Below are positions 20,054-30,739 of a DNA stretch of 64,000 nt, one piece after another; positions within the stretch are counted from its first letter, which is position 1, and every line of letters starts with the position of its first letter. Origin of the DNA: Geomicrobium sediminis (GTDB taxonomy: Bacteria > Bacillota > Bacilli > Bacillales > Marinococcaceae); assembly GCF_016908595.1 (NCBI RefSeq), contig NZ_JAFBEC010000008.1:186001-250000 (forward strand), in the 5' to 3' direction. A program made the position numbers and the translations under genes. Below the pieces are notes generated by a model. The model ran no database searches. It was not told where the DNA came from and worked only from the letters and a program-made list of their open reading frames with translations.

Positions 20054-20341
20054 ATGAGTGAACCAATTAACAGACTACCCATTACCCATATCGTTCAAAA
20101 GATCGGGGCAATTGAAAAGCACACCGAGCATTACGATACAGATATGGTGCTTTATGATGATTGCATTACCATTGATCATGAATCCTTTGTTATTGAGAAG
20201 GTTTTTGACGTTTCTTATCGCTATCAAGAAGGCGAGATCGGCTTTTTTTATTTACATACGTCACAAGGTGTACGAACGTTTTACATAAAAACCGATCCAT
20301 CCGACTTTATTGCAAGCTTTCGCACCGTCGAACGTAAATAG
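20054..20341 (+). CDS. hypothetical protein, 95 residues
   Basis: I do not recognise this family. Translation is well supported by GAGGAGG, eight bases before the ATG, and by a promoter. The protein is soluble, acidic to neutral, and rich in alternating hydrophobic residues (DMVLYDDCITIDHESFVIEK, then VFDVSYRY, IGFFYLHTSQGV, RTFYIKT), suggesting a small beta-sandwich or PH-like fold ending in a short helix. It is convergent with aspS, leaving only five bases between the two stop codons and no visible terminator, so the transcripts probably overlap. Confidence 0.7.
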   Translation: MSEPINRLPITHIVQKIGAIEKHTEHYDTDMVLYDDCITIDHESFVIEKVFDVSYRYQEGEIGFFYLHTSQGVRTFYIKTDPSDFIASFRTVERK

Positions 20342-20346
20342 TTTAT

Positions 20347-22116
20347 TTAACGCGGGCGTAAATGCAACTCTTTCCATTGACTAGGACTAACCTGACTTGG
20401 TGCTTCAGTGAGTAAGCAACTTGCACTCGCTGTTTTCGGGAATGCGATCACTTCACGTAAGTTATCAACGCCTGCAAGTAGCATGACGAGACGGTCAAGT
20501 CCTAGTGCAATACCACCGTGTGGAGGCGCCCCGTGGCTAAGCGCGTCAATTAAGAAACCGAATTGATCTGTCGCTTCTTTTTCCGTAAAACCAAGCGTTT
20601 TAAACATTTGCATTTGCAATTCCGGTTCGTGAATACGCTGTGAACCTCCGCCAAGCTCGTAGCCATTTAATACGAGGTCATACGCATGAGCGATGACGTT
20701 TTCTGGCTCTGTTGCAAGCTTTTCAACATCTTCTGCAACTGGACGAGTGAACGGATGGTGTAAAGCGACATGACGATCTTCATCTTTGTCGTATTCAACG
20801 AGCGGGAAGTCTGTCACCCACAAGAAGTTGTACGCATCTGTATCAATTAAGCCGAGCTCTTTCCCGAACTTCATACGAAGCGCACCGAGAACGTCGTACA
20901 CGACTTTTGATTCATCAGCTGCGAACATGAGTAAGTCTCCACTTTCAGCATTCATCGCACGTTTCATCTCTTCTTGAATCTCTTCCGATAGGAACTTAGC
21001 GATTGGTCCTTTAAGCGCCAATGATTCGTCTACCTTTAACCACGCTAAGCCTTTAGCACCGTAAATTGCAGCAAAGTCTGCTAAGTCATCAATTTCTTTA
21101 CGACTCATTGCGTCGCCCTGACCTTTTGCATTTAGTCCTTTTACTTTGCCACCTTTTTCAAGAGCACCCGTAAATACTTTGAAACCACTGTCTTTCACAA
21201 TGTCTGAAAGCTCTACGAGCTCCATTGCAAAGCGTGTATCTGGCTTGTCAGATCCGAAACGGTTCATCGCCTCATCGTAAGTCATACGCGGGAACGGTGT
21301 CACAATGTCTTTATTGTGTACAGCCTTCATAATGCGCGCCATCATTGCTTCTGACATTTTAAACAAGTCTTCGCTATCCATAAACGATGCCTCAATATCG
21401 ACTTGTGTAAATTCTGGTTGACGATCCGCTCGTAAATCTTCATCACGGAAGCAACGAACGATCTGATAATAACGCTCAAAACCAGCAACCATCAGTAGTT
21501 GTTTAAACAACTGTGGCGATTGTGGCAATGCGTAAAATTCATGTTCATGGACACGACTTGGAACGAGGTAATCTCTTGCTCCTTCTGGCGTGCTCTTTGT
21601 AAGCATCGGTGTTTCAGCTTCCATAAAGTCTTGATGATCTAAGAAGTTACGAATTTCTTTTGTCACTTGATGGCGTAAACGGAACACCCGTTGCATGTTC
21701 GGGCGACGAAGATCAAGGTAGCGTTTCTTTAAACGAATGTCTTCAGATATTTGTACGTCTTCATCGATCGTAAACGGTAGTGGTTTTGATACGTTTAAGA
21801 TCTTTACTTCATCAACGTGTACTTCGACTCTTCCAGTTGGAATTTTGTCGTTGATCGTTTCTTCATCTCGTAAAACGACTTTCCCTTTTACATCAAGTAC
21901 GTATTCGTTACGTATTGAATCTGCAATAGCCAACGCCGATTCGTTAATTTCTGGGCTAAATACGACTTGTACGACACCACTGCGGTCGCGTAAATCAATA
22001 AAAATGACTTGTCCGAGGTCACGACGTGTACGTGCCCACCCTTTTAACTGTACGTGTTCGCCAACAATTGCTTCAGTAATTTCTTCGCTGTAATGCGTTC
22101 TTCCTACTCCTACCAC
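20347..22116 (-). CDS. aspS: aspartyl-tRNA synthetase
   Basis: Class IIb synthetase of 589 residues. An N-terminal OB anticodon-binding domain ([20 protein letters not shown]) is followed by catalytic motif 2 ([18 protein letters not shown]), the bacterial GAD insertion domain, and motif 3 ([15 protein letters not shown]). It starts at the GTG at 22116 behind GAGGAG. It lies 24 bases after hisS with no terminator, so both are on the transcript controlled by the T-box upstream of hisS. Confidence 0.97.
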   Translation of the reverse strand: MVGVGRTHYSEEITEAIVGEHVQLKGWARTRRDLGQVIFIDLRDRSGVVQVVFSPEINESALAIADSIRNEYVLDVKGKVVLRDEETINDKIPTGRVEVHVDEVKILNVSKPLPFTIDEDVQISEDIRLKKRYLDLRRPNMQRVFRLRHQVTKEIRNFLDHQDFMEAETPMLTKSTPEGARDYLVPSRVHEHEFYALPQSPQLFKQLLMVAGFERYYQIVRCFRDEDLRADRQPEFTQVDIEASFMDSEDLFKMSEAMMARIMKAVHNKDIVTPFPRMTYDEAMNRFGSDKPDTRFAMELVELSDIVKDSGFKVFTGALEKGGKVKGLNAKGQGDAMSRKEIDDLADFAAIYGAKGLAWLKVDESLALKGPIAKFLSEEIQEEMKRAMNAESGDLLMFAADESKVVYDVLGALRMKFGKELGLIDTDAYNFLWVTDFPLVEYDKDEDRHVALHHPFTRPVAEDVEKLATEPENVIAHAYDLVLNGYELGGGSQRIHEPELQMQMFKTLGFTEKEATDQFGFLIDALSHGAPPHGGIALGLDRLVMLLAGVDNLREVIAFPKTASASCLLTEAPSQVSPSQWKELHLRPR

Positions 22117-22140
22117 TTCAACACACTCCTCATCTGATCT

Positions 22141-23409
22141 CTATATTAAGGACGTTAAGTGAGCAACAAGGTGCTCAAAAGAAACTTGCTCTTGTTCTCC
22201 TGATTCCATGTTCTTCACATTGACGATGCCACTTTCGAGTTCTTGCTCACCAATGACGATCACACGGCTTGCGTTCACTCGGTCTGCGCTTTTAAATTGG
22301 GCTTTCATTTTCTTGCCTGCATAATCTTTATCGCAACTAATGCCCGCTTGACGTAAATCATGTAGCAATGTTGTCGCTTTGTCATTCTCTTTCTCTCCAA
22401 CAGCTACAACAAACACGTCTAAACTCGAGCCAACTTCAGGAAGTTTGTTTCTCGCTTCAAGCGCCATTAACACGCGTTCAATGCTTAACCCAAAGCCTAT
22501 TCCTGACGTTTTTGGACCGCCAAACTCTTCAATAAGTCCTTCATAACGTCCGCCACCAGTCAGTGTCGTAATTGCACCAAACTCCGGCTCATCAAGCATA
22601 ATCTCAAATGCTGTATTCGTATAATAGTCAAGACCGCGCACTAGATTCGGATCAACAACATACGAAATTCCGATGTCTTCAAGCAATTGCTTCACTTTGT
22701 CGAAATATTGAACCGAAGTTTCATTCAAATACTCTTGAATGGAAGGTGCAGATTGTACGAGTTCGTGGTTGCGATCAACTTTACAATCTAGAATCCGAAG
22801 TGGGTTCGTCTCAAGTCGCCCTTGGCAGTCGCTACAAAATTCATCAATACGATCAGAGAAATGCGCAACTAACGCTTTGCGGTGATTTTTACGTACTTCT
22901 TTGTCACCTAAACTATTGAGTACAAGTTTTAAGTTGTCTAAGCCACACGCTTTGTAAAAATCCATCGCAAGTGCAATCGTTTCTACATCGATCGCAGGAT
23001 CGTCACTTCCAATTGCTTCAACACCGAACTGGTGGAACTGACGCATACGTCCTGATTCTGGTCGTTCATAACGAAACATCGGTCCAATGTAGTACATCTT
23101 TACCGGCTGCGTCACATTGCCGTGCATCTTATTTTCTACGAATGAACGAGCAACGGATGCTGTTCCTTCAGGGCGTAACGATAAGTGTCTCCCACCACGA
23201 TCTTGGAACGTGTACATTTCTTTTTGAACGATATCTGTGCTATCTCCAACACTACGTTGGAAAATTTCCGTTGTCTCAAAAATTGGTGTACGTATTTCTT
23301 GGTAATTGTATTTCCGGCTCACTTCTCTTGCAACAGACTCCACCCATTGCCACTGCTCTGATACGCCTGGCAACAAGTCTTGCGTGCCACGAGGAATATT
23401 AAATGCCAT
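22141..23409 (-). CDS. hisS: histidyl-tRNA synthetase
   Basis: Class II synthetase of 422 residues. It begins MAFNIPRGTQDLLPG and shows motif 2 PMFRYERPESGRMRQFHQFG, the histidine-specific peptides LVRGLDYYTNTAFE and GGGRYEGLIEEFGG, and a C-terminal anticodon domain with MKAQFKSADR. The ATG at 23409 has AAGGAGTG upstream. It is the first gene of the hisS-aspS unit and follows a T-box leader. Confidence 0.97.
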   Translation of the reverse strand: MAFNIPRGTQDLLPGVSEQWQWVESVAREVSRKYNYQEIRTPIFETTEIFQRSVGDSTDIVQKEMYTFQDRGGRHLSLRPEGTASVARSFVENKMHGNVTQPVKMYYIGPMFRYERPESGRMRQFHQFGVEAIGSDDPAIDVETIALAMDFYKACGLDNLKLVLNSLGDKEVRKNHRKALVAHFSDRIDEFCSDCQGRLETNPLRILDCKVDRNHELVQSAPSIQEYLNETSVQYFDKVKQLLEDIGISYVVDPNLVRGLDYYTNTAFEIMLDEPEFGAITTLTGGGRYEGLIEEFGGPKTSGIGFGLSIERVLMALEARNKLPEVGSSLDVFVVAVGEKENDKATTLLHDLRQAGISCDKDYAGKKMKAQFKSADRVNASRVIVIGEQELESGIVNVKNMESGEQEQVSFEHLVAHLTSLI

Positions 23410-23440
23410 GAAACGTCACTCCTTCTAAATTAATGCATAA

Positions 23441-23696
23441 AAAAGCCCCTCTGAAAAACAATTCAGAGGGACGAGTATACCCGCGGTGCCACCCAACTTG
23501 AAGTCTAATTAAAGACATCCACTTAGCACAGTTAACGCCTGTGTTACGTCTCGCTCTACTAAACCATTCGTTCGAACGAGCCCCTACGAAGTGTCTTTCC
23601 TAAATGGATGAACAGAAGGGCTTCCAGCCATGGCCACTTCTTCTCTGTGTTCATGAATCATCTAGTACTTTTCTTCATCAACGGTCTGCATGTATG
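23441..23696 (-). promoter_or_regulatory. T-box leader of hisS-aspS
   Basis: The T-box sequence TGGGTGGCACCGCGGG is the reverse complement of about 23480-23495. The terminator (CCCTCTGAA at 23447-23455 with TTCAGAGGG at 23462-23470 on the plus strand) ends in CTTTTTT on the minus strand. Stem I has AGAGA and the apical GGCTGGAAG. After the upper stem (ATGAAC with GTTCAT), the RNA reads CCATTTAGG, so His codon CAU near 23605 is the best specifier candidate; I am unsure of it. Confidence 0.9.
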
Positions 23697-23702
23697 TTTT
23701 CT

Positions 23703-23731
23703 ATCATAAATATCTATCTCCACATTGTCAA
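23703..23731 (-). promoter_or_regulatory. sigma-A promoter of hisS-aspS
   Basis: TTGACA (23731-23726), 17 bases, TATGAT (23708-23703) on the minus strand, just after the dtd stop codon. Confidence 0.85.
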
Positions 23732-23746
23732 CTATCTTCACAAACT

Positions 23747-24190
23747 TTATTGCGGAGACTCAAGCATTAGCGTCACTGGACCATCGTTCGTTAACGAGAC
23801 GTCCATCATCGCACCGAACACACCCGTTTCAACGTTAACGCCTCGGCTTCTAATCGCTTCGTTAAATTGCTCGTAAAGATCATTTGCAAAATCAGGCTTT
23901 GCAGCATTTATAAAACTTGGCCTTCTGCCTTTTTTCGCATCGCCATACAACGTGAACTGGGAGACAGATAAAACACTTCCACCTACATCAAGTAAGGAAT
24001 GGTTCATCTTCCCTTCATCATCTTCAAACAAACGTAAGTGAACGATCTTCTCGGCTAACCATTCGATATCTTTCGCCGTATCTTCGTGTGTAACGCCAAC
24101 GAGTAATACGTATCCATAATCGATTTGCCCTACCGTTTCTTCAGCAACGACGACTTGAGCCTTTTTGCTACGTTGTAGTAATACTCTCAT
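23747..24190 (-). CDS. dtd: D-aminoacyl-tRNA deacylase
   Basis: A 147-residue DTD enzyme that hydrolyses D-amino acids and glycine from mischarged tRNA. It starts [15 protein letters not shown]; the first active-site motif is [19 protein letters not shown] and the second is the Gly-cis-Pro loop in [13 protein letters not shown]. It follows relA by 11 bases behind AGGAG, so it is co-transcribed with relA. Confidence 0.96.
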   Translation of the reverse strand: MRVLLQRSKKAQVVVAEETVGQIDYGYVLLVGVTHEDTAKDIEWLAEKIVHLRLFEDDEGKMNHSLLDVGGSVLSVSQFTLYGDAKKGRRPSFINAAKPDFANDLYEQFNEAIRSRGVNVETGVFGAMMDVSLTNDGPVTLMLESPQ

Positions 24191-24201
24191 GGTCGACTCC
24201 T

Positions 24202-26382
24202 TTATTGCATGACTCTTCGAACAGAGTATACATCTGGCAATTTTTTAATCTTATCTACGACTTTATATAAATGATCAATGTTGTTAATTGCAATCGTCAT
24301 ATCAATGGTCGCCATTTTGTTTTTGTCTGAGCGTCCATTAACAGCATGAATGTTCGTTCTAGACTCTGCAACGACATTTAACACTTCATTCAACAAACCA
24401 CGACGGTCATACCCTGTTACTTCGATGTCAACGTTGTAATTCTTTACTTTCTGGTCGTCTTCATCCCATTCAACAGAAACAACACGACTGCGATCATCAC
24501 CTAAACCTGTGATATTCGGACAATCTGTACGATGAATCGACACACCTCGTCCTTTCGTAATAAACCCGATAATGTCATCCCCTGGTACAGGGTTACAACA
24601 TCGAGATAAACGAATGAGCAAATTATCAACGCCTCTTACTTTTACACCTGTACCTGAGCGTCTCGTTCTTGTTGGCGTCTGTGGTGATATTTCTTTTACA
24701 GCATCGGACACTGTTTTCTTCTCTTGTTGCTCATTTTCTTGACGTTTTTTGTCAGTGAGACGTGTCACGACTTGTTTTGCGCTGATGCCATTGTATCCAA
24801 CGGCCGCAAACATATCTTCTTCGCCAGAAAAACTAAATTTATCTGCTGTGGATTTGATGTTCTCATCAATGAGAATTTCTTTCGGGTTGAACTCTTGTGA
24901 TTTCAACTCACGCTCAATTGCCTCACGGCCTTTTTGAACGTTCTCATCTCGGCGTTCTTTCTTAAAGAACTGCTTAATTTTGTTTTTGGCATGGGAACTT
25001 TGGGTGATCTTCTGCCAATCTTGGGAAGGTCCATATGAATGCTTTGATGTCAAAATATCAACAATATCGCCTGTTTTTAGTTGATGATCAAGCGGAACCA
25101 TCTTGCTGTTCACTTTTGCACCGATCGTTCGGTTTCCGATTTCGGTGTGAATGCGATAAGCAAAATCAATCGGCACTGAACCTCGAGGTAATTCAATGAC
25201 ATCCCCTTTTGGTGTGAATACGAACACCATATCTGAGAAGAGGTCGATCTTAAGTGATTCCATAAACTCTTCTGCATCTGTTGTATCGTTTTGCCATTCG
25301 AGAATTTCTCTAAACCAACCGAGCTTGTCCAATGATTGCACACCGGTCGGTGTACCTTCTTTATACGCCCAATGTGCCGCTACCCCGTACTCTGCAATCT
25401 TGTGCATGTCTTCAGAGCGAATTTGCACTTCAAGTGGCTCGCCTTTTGGACCTATCACTGTCGTATGGAGTGATTGATACATGTTCGCTTTTGGCATTGC
25501 AATGTAGTCTTTAAAACGACCAGGCATTGGCTTCCATTGTGTATGAATAATTCCGAGCACTGCATAGCAATCTTTAATATTCTTAACGATAATTCGAACC
25601 GCTAACAAATCGTAAATCTCGTTGAATTGTTTTTTCTGAATCGTCATTTTTCGGTAAATGCTATAAATATGCTTCGGACGACCTGATATGTCTGCTTCCA
25701 CATTTAACTCTTTCACATTAGAACGAATGTCTGTCATGACTTCATCAATATATTGTTCTCGTTGTGCACGCTTTTGCTTCATTAAATTAACGATGCGGTA
25801 ATATTGTTGGGGATCTAAATAGCGAAGTGCTATATCTTCTAACTCCCATTTAATCGTGGAAATTCCAAGTCGATGTGCAAGCGGTGCAAAAATCTCAAGC
25901 GTCTCGTTAGAGATTCTGCGCTGCTTCTCTGCAGGTAGATGCTTAAGCGTTCGCATGTTGTGCAGACGATCTGCCAATTTAATGAGAATAACACGAATGT
26001 CTCTTGCCATCGCCACAACCATCTTACGGTGGTTCTCTGCTTGTTGCTCAGCTTTGGATTTGTACTTAATCTTCTTTAACTTTGTTACACCGTCAACGAG
26101 CATTTTCACTTCTTCACCGAAATGCTCTTCTAGCTGCTCTAGACTCGTCTCCGTATCTTCAACAACATCATGTAAAAAAGCACCAGCAATTGTTGCAGGC
26201 TCTAGCTTCAATTCAATTAAAATTCCAGCTACTTGTACAGGGTGATGAATGTACGGTTCGCCGGACTTCCGATACTGACCTTCGTGTTCTTTCTCTGCGT
26301 ATAAATAAGCACGATGAATAAAATCTACGTGCTCTTGTGACATGTATTCTGCTGCCCGCTCTAATAACTGCTCGATCGTCAT
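24202..26382 (-). CDS. relA: bifunctional (p)ppGpp synthetase/hydrolase Rel
   Basis: Long RSH enzyme of 726 residues controlling the stringent response. Domains in order are the HD hydrolase ([10 protein letters not shown] and [10 protein letters not shown]), the synthetase ([20 protein letters not shown]), TGS ([20 protein letters not shown]), a conserved-cysteine ribosome-binding region ([19 protein letters not shown]) and a C-terminal ACT domain. Intact HD and synthetase motifs argue for both activities. The start is the ATG at 26382 with AAAGGTGA four bases upstream; in-frame codons further up are leader. Confidence 0.96.
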   Translation of the reverse strand: MTIEQLLERAAEYMSQEHVDFIHRAYLYAEKEHEGQYRKSGEPYIHHPVQVAGILIELKLEPATIAGAFLHDVVEDTETSLEQLEEHFGEEVKMLVDGVTKLKKIKYKSKAEQQAENHRKMVVAMARDIRVILIKLADRLHNMRTLKHLPAEKQRRISNETLEIFAPLAHRLGISTIKWELEDIALRYLDPQQYYRIVNLMKQKRAQREQYIDEVMTDIRSNVKELNVEADISGRPKHIYSIYRKMTIQKKQFNEIYDLLAVRIIVKNIKDCYAVLGIIHTQWKPMPGRFKDYIAMPKANMYQSLHTTVIGPKGEPLEVQIRSEDMHKIAEYGVAAHWAYKEGTPTGVQSLDKLGWFREILEWQNDTTDAEEFMESLKIDLFSDMVFVFTPKGDVIELPRGSVPIDFAYRIHTEIGNRTIGAKVNSKMVPLDHQLKTGDIVDILTSKHSYGPSQDWQKITQSSHAKNKIKQFFKKERRDENVQKGREAIERELKSQEFNPKEILIDENIKSTADKFSFSGEEDMFAAVGYNGISAKQVVTRLTDKKRQENEQQEKKTVSDAVKEISPQTPTRTRRSGTGVKVRGVDNLLIRLSRCCNPVPGDDIIGFITKGRGVSIHRTDCPNITGLGDDRSRVVSVEWDEDDQKVKNYNVDIEVTGYDRRGLLNEVLNVVAESRTNIHAVNGRSDKNKMATIDMTIAINNIDHLYKVVDKIKKLPDVYSVRRVMQ

Positions 26383-26424
26383 GGAATCACCTTTCATCAA
26401 TCTCTCTACATCTCTATTTAATCT

Positions 26425-26453
26425 ATTATCAATAAAAAATGATTGCCTGTAAA
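26425..26453 (-). promoter_or_regulatory. sigma-A promoter of relA-dtd
   Basis: TTTACA (26453-26448), 17 bases, GATAAT (26430-26425) on the minus strand, about 45 bases upstream of the relA start. Confidence 0.8.
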
Positions 26454-26483
26454 GTCCTTCGGCTTGCTCTTTTAGTTCCTTAC

Positions 26484-26513
26484 AGAAAAAGAGTGCCTGT
26501 AATTAGGCACCCT
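26484..26513 (-). terminator. terminator of apt
   Basis: On the minus strand GTGCCT and AGGCAC pair around AATTAC, followed by TCTTTTT. It separates apt from the relA promoter. Confidence 0.8.
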
Positions 26514-26519
26514 ACACGT

Positions 26520-27035
26520 TTATGAGTAACGAATTAACGAAAAGACGTCGTAATCTTTAATCTTAGCTCGGCTATCAATATACTGAAGCTCGATTAAAAA
26601 CGCACATCCAACAACAACGCCGCCAAGCTTCTCAACGAGCTTGATCGTCGCTTCAATCGTACCACCTGTTGCAAGTAAATCGTCAGTAATAATCACACGA
26701 TCGCCTTCTTTGATGCTGTCAGCGTGAATCGCAAGTGTGTCCTTACCATATTCAAGACCATAATCTTCTGTCACGACTTCACGTGGAAGCTTACCTGTTT
26801 TACGAACAGGCACGAAACTCTTCTCTAAAGAGTACGCAATTGGACATCCGACAACAAAACCACGTGCTTCAGGACCAACTACGATATCAACGTCTTTGGA
26901 CTTTACGTATTCTGTCATCTCATCAATTGCCTTTTTGTAGGCAGGACCATTTTGCAAAAGTGGCGTAATATCCTTAAACTGAATGCCTTCTTTCGGGTAA
27001 TTATCAATAATTTTAATGTGTGCTTTGTAATCCAC
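26520..27035 (-). CDS. apt: adenine phosphoribosyltransferase
   Basis: Makes AMP from adenine and PRPP. The 171-residue protein has [19 protein letters not shown], the flexible loop [16 protein letters not shown] and the PRPP site [13 protein letters not shown]. The start is the GTG at 27035 (MDYKAHIKI) with GCGAGGA upstream, giving the same length as the B. subtilis enzyme; the longer open frame to 27068 lies within recJ. It overlaps recJ by 23 bases. Confidence 0.95.
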   Translation of the reverse strand: MDYKAHIKIIDNYPKEGIQFKDITPLLQNGPAYKKAIDEMTEYVKSKDVDIVVGPEARGFVVGCPIAYSLEKSFVPVRKTGKLPREVVTEDYGLEYGKDTLAIHADSIKEGDRVIITDDLLATGGTIEATIKLVEKLGGVVVGCAFLIELQYIDSRAKIKDYDVFSLIRYS

Positions 27036-29367
27036 TGCGTATTTCCTCGCTTTCAATTGGCTGCTCAACTAAAAAAGGATGAAAAAATGTTTTTAGTTGC
27101 TCAGTTGTTGACATTAACAACGTTGTTTCAACTTCAACTTTTTTACGATGACGCTCGTATATTGGAGCGTCGGTTAAGGCTTTTTTAGAAGGTGTGTCAT
27201 TGAGCTCGACGCGTCCTCCACGCTTCGTAATAAACTGCAACTCTTCAAAAACGACAAGCATAAAGCGGACCGTATCGACAGACCATCCTTTATGACGAAC
27301 AATTTGTTCGATCGTGCGATGAATATCAAGTGTACCTTCTTGTTTAATATACGCAAACAACCACTTAAATTGTTCACGCGTCGGAAGCGATGTAAAGTAA
27401 GCTTTCGTTTCGTCTTGCAACAACACGTATAGCGTATCCATCTGCTTTCCAAAATGACGGAAGACGTTCTCGAGCGAAGCTAGGTCCTTTGGTAAATCAA
27501 TGAGCACAAAAGTTGTCACCGATTTAGAAACCCTTTCACTCTCACCATCGATGATTTGATGTTCTGCAATCCCTAAATTAGTAAGTGTTTGTTTCATTGC
27601 ATCTTGGAATACGATGTAGCTCGTCTCATGATCAAAACGCTCAATCGTTTGAATCGGTTTCCCTCTCATATCAAACACTTGTGTTTCACGAACCTCAGCA
27701 TCACGAATAATCAGTTGGGGTTTTACGTTTCCTCGCCACTCATTATTCTCTAGCTCACCAATGACTGAGATGAGGCTATCATCGCTAACAGCATCATTCA
27801 TGTAACTTTTTCGAAAGCCGATACAATCAAGCGTTACACCATCACTTTCAAGAAGCATCTTTACGTGAGTTTGATCGCTGCCTATCGCTTTCTTTTGCGC
27901 GATCGCTGCGTTTCTAATAAGAACACTCGGCTTTGGATTTTTCACACCGAATGGAGCAAGTTGCTCAATTTCTTTAATTAAGCTCGTCGTCACGTCACTC
28001 ATCTTTAATTCTAATTCTACAGGAGATGTTTTTATGAAATCTTCATCTGTCATCGTTTGTTTTACAGCTTCGTTTAAATGCGCTCGTAACAAATCAATGT
28101 TCGTATGATCAATCGTTAAACCCGCTGCCATCGGATGCCCACCAAAATGGGTGAACAACTCTCTGACCGTTGACAATGACTCATACAGATCAAAGCCTTC
28201 AATACTTCTAGCAGACCCTTTGCCAACACCTTCTGAATCAAGTGCAATCACGATGCTCGGTCGTTGGTACTTCTCGACCAATCGCGAAGCAACAATTCCG
28301 GTTACCCCAGAATTCCAATTCTCGTTTGCGACGACAATGGCATCTTGCTCGGTCAACTTCTCAGACATCGCAACCGCTTCTGTCGTGATCTCTTCAACGG
28401 TACGTTGTCGTTCGACGTTTAATTGTTCAATACGTTCTGCGAGATGATAGGCTTCTTCTTGATCCGTCGTAAGCAAGATCTGGCAAGCAGGATCTGCACT
28501 ACTCATTCGTCCGGCAGCATTTAAACGCGGACCAAAGCCGAAACCAACATTCTCTGCTGTAAATGGTGGATCGCTAAGTCCACTCAACTCACAAAGTGCC
28601 TGCAAGCCTGGGCGATCAAGTCTTGATAATACCCTTAGTCCTCGTTTGGCAAAATAACGGTTTTCATCGATGAGTGGAACTAAGTCACTAATCGTACCTA
28701 ATGATACGAGATCAAGACCGTCTTTAGGAACTTCACCTAAAAGTGCATGAGCCACTTTCATCACAACACCAACACCCGCAAGGTCACTAAACGGGTATAC
28801 ACAATCTTTTTGCTTTGGATTAATGACCGCAAATGCATTAGGTAGTTCTGGACCTACCTCGTGATGATCAGTAATGATTACATCTAATCCTAATTCGTTC
28901 GCATATGCGACTGTATCAACCGCAGCAATTCCCGTATCTACAGTAATGAGTAGTGTTGCACCTTCATCGTACAATTTATTAAAGGCATTCCGGTTCGGAC
29001 CGTAACCTTCAGTAAACCGATTCGGAATGTACCAATCATATTTCGCACCTAGCTTAGAAAGGGTCTCAAGCATTAGCGCTGTGCTTGAAACACCGTCAAC
29101 ATCATAATCGCCAAAAACGACAATTTTTTCTTGATCAATAATCGCTTGATGAATACGATCAACGGCTTCTTTCATCCCTTTCATAAGAAAAGGATCGTGC
29201 ATACGATCCTCATTCATATGTAAAAAAGCTTCCGCTTTTTCTTTTGTATCACATCCACGATTGATCAGGAGGTGGGCGGTTAAGCGCGATACCTCTAGTT
29301 GTGTAGCTAACACTTGGGCAGATTCCGATTCAGTTTTCAGTTCCCACTTTGTTGTTGGTTGTAACAT
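27013..29367 (-). CDS. recJ: single-stranded-DNA-specific exonuclease RecJ
   Basis: 5'-3' exonuclease of 784 residues of the DHH family. Metal-binding motifs are [37 protein letters not shown], and the DHHA1 region [16 protein letters not shown] with [11 protein letters not shown]. The extra C-terminal domain typical of Bacilli is present. The start is the ATG at 29367 behind GAGGAGG; the open frame continues upstream to 29475 without a ribosome site. It is co-transcribed with apt. Confidence 0.96.
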   Translation of the reverse strand: MLQPTTKWELKTESESAQVLATQLEVSRLTAHLLINRGCDTKEKAEAFLHMNEDRMHDPFLMKGMKEAVDRIHQAIIDQEKIVVFGDYDVDGVSSTALMLETLSKLGAKYDWYIPNRFTEGYGPNRNAFNKLYDEGATLLITVDTGIAAVDTVAYANELGLDVIITDHHEVGPELPNAFAVINPKQKDCVYPFSDLAGVGVVMKVAHALLGEVPKDGLDLVSLGTISDLVPLIDENRYFAKRGLRVLSRLDRPGLQALCELSGLSDPPFTAENVGFGFGPRLNAAGRMSSADPACQILLTTDQEEAYHLAERIEQLNVERQRTVEEITTEAVAMSEKLTEQDAIVVANENWNSGVTGIVASRLVEKYQRPSIVIALDSEGVGKGSARSIEGFDLYESLSTVRELFTHFGGHPMAAGLTIDHTNIDLLRAHLNEAVKQTMTDEDFIKTSPVELELKMSDVTTSLIKEIEQLAPFGVKNPKPSVLIRNAAIAQKKAIGSDQTHVKMLLESDGVTLDCIGFRKSYMNDAVSDDSLISVIGELENNEWRGNVKPQLIIRDAEVRETQVFDMRGKPIQTIERFDHETSYIVFQDAMKQTLTNLGIAEHQIIDGESERVSKSVTTFVLIDLPKDLASLENVFRHFGKQMDTLYVLLQDETKAYFTSLPTREQFKWLFAYIKQEGTLDIHRTIEQIVRHKGWSVDTVRFMLVVFEELQFITKRGGRVELNDTPSKKALTDAPIYERHRKKVEVETTLLMSTTEQLKTFFHPFLVEQPIESEEIRSGLQSTH

Positions 29368-29434
29368 CGGTAGCGACCTCCTCACCTGACCGTAACTATT
29401 ATACAGAAGAGACAGCGGAACGACAATGAACTTT

Positions 29435-29746
29435 TCATGTCGTTTCGTTTTCTTGATTTTCGTCGTTATTATCAACGGGATCTGGATGATCGCTTACTTG
29501 TCGGCCTTCTTGTTGATTTTTCTTTAGACGTTTTATTTCTTGTTGGAGTTTGTACACCTTAAGTAGTCCAACCGCCCCAACAATAACACCGCCCATTAAT
29601 ACCGAGCCTAGAATAATTAAGATCAGTGGCACTTGAGCTGTTGTAAACATAAAGTCTACCGTTACAGAATCTACATTGATCACTGCAAAGATTGAAATGA
29701 TTAATGCCGCAACTAACCCTAAGATTAATGTCCATTGCCCTCTCAT
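29435..29746 (-). CDS. LapA domain (DUF1049) membrane protein
   Basis: A 103-residue protein with two membrane helices (WTLILGLVAALIISIFAVIN and VPLILIILGSVLMGGVIVGA), a cytoplasmic coiled segment YKLQQEIKRLKKNQQ and an acidic tail. This is the LapA/DUF1049 layout; the E. coli member LapA works with LapB in controlling lipopolysaccharide synthesis, which is not relevant to a Gram-positive, so its role here is unknown. It overlaps the preceding exporter gene by four bases. Confidence 0.85.
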   Translation of the reverse strand: MRGQWTLILGLVAALIISIFAVINVDSVTVDFMFTTAQVPLILIILGSVLMGGVIVGAVGLLKVYKLQQEIKRLKKNQQEGRQVSDHPDPVDNNDENQENETT

Positions 29747-30669
29747 TGTTCGTTCACTCCAGTCTCATCTTCCACTTCATCTAATGGATTTACATGAACG
29801 AGTACGTTGCGCACACGTTCTTCTTCCATAAGCACTGCCTTGACATTCTTAGCAATGTCATGACCTTCACGTACAGAAATTGTCGGATCTACTCCTATTT
29901 TAATATCTACAATTACGTAATGTCCATGCTCTCTTGCATGAAACTCATCAATATGATACACACCTACTACTTTTCGTACATTTTGCTTCATCTCTACCGT
30001 ATCCTCATCATGCAAAACGTGATCAAGCGCATTGTGAACAGCATCTTTTCCGAGTTTAAATGCCATCACCATAACGAGTACAGCAACGAGAATTCCTGCA
30101 AACATGTCACCGTACATCAACCACGCAATGCCAAAGTGGGCACCGAGTAACGAAGCAATAATCCCGGCCATTGCTGCGATTGAAGAATAGGCATCTGAGC
30201 GGTGATGCCATGCATCCGTAATGATCGCTTCGCTATTGTACTTTCTCCCCAAATGAAGCTTATAACGAAACAAAAGCTCCTTAATGATGATGGAAATGAT
30301 GATCACATATAGCGCGATCATTTGTGGAACTGGGTTTTCTGAACCGATGTCCCCGAACGTACTCATCGCAATTTCTAAACCGACCATAAATAGTAACACA
30401 CTCACGATGATGGCTGTAATCGATTCGGCTTTGCCGTGTCCATATGGATGATCTTTATCTGGAGGTAACTCTGCTGCTCGCACACCAATTAAAACGGCAA
30501 AGGACGTCACCACATCGGCTGCTGAATGGACAGCATCAGCAATCAATGCTCGACTGTTTGCAAAAACCCCAACAATGCCTTTGACGAGTGCTAAGACGAT
30601 ATTAATAACAATCCCTAACCAAGCAGCAAAATTTATTTTTTTGTAGCGCTCCTTTGTGGCTGTATCCAC
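29743..30669 (-). CDS. cation diffusion facilitator family exporter
   Basis: CDF transporter of about 308 residues: six membrane helices and a C-terminal cytoplasmic ferredoxin-like domain. Metal site motifs are ADAVHSAADVVTS in helix 2 and TDAWHHRSDAYSS (HxxxD) in helix 5; the loop HPYGHGKAES is also typical. The helix 2 motif and loop resemble the B. subtilis Mn(II) exporters MneP/MneS, but the metal cannot be fixed by eye. I prefer the GTG at 30669 with GGGGGA upstream; a GTG at 30681 is in frame, and the true start is uncertain. Confidence 0.9.
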   Translation of the reverse strand: MDTATKERYKKINFAAWLGIVINIVLALVKGIVGVFANSRALIADAVHSAADVVTSFAVLIGVRAAELPPDKDHPYGHGKAESITAIIVSVLLFMVGLEIAMSTFGDIGSENPVPQMIALYVIIISIIIKELLFRYKLHLGRKYNSEAIITDAWHHRSDAYSSIAAMAGIIASLLGAHFGIAWLMYGDMFAGILVAVLVMVMAFKLGKDAVHNALDHVLHDEDTVEMKQNVRKVVGVYHIDEFHAREHGHYVIVDIKIGVDPTISVREGHDIAKNVKAVLMEEERVRNVLVHVNPLDEVEDETGVNEQ

Positions 30670-30739
30670 GTCTTCCCCCACTCCCTTCTCATAGATATGG
30701 ACGGTAAAGATACCCCTTCATCTTGAAGGGGTATCTGAC

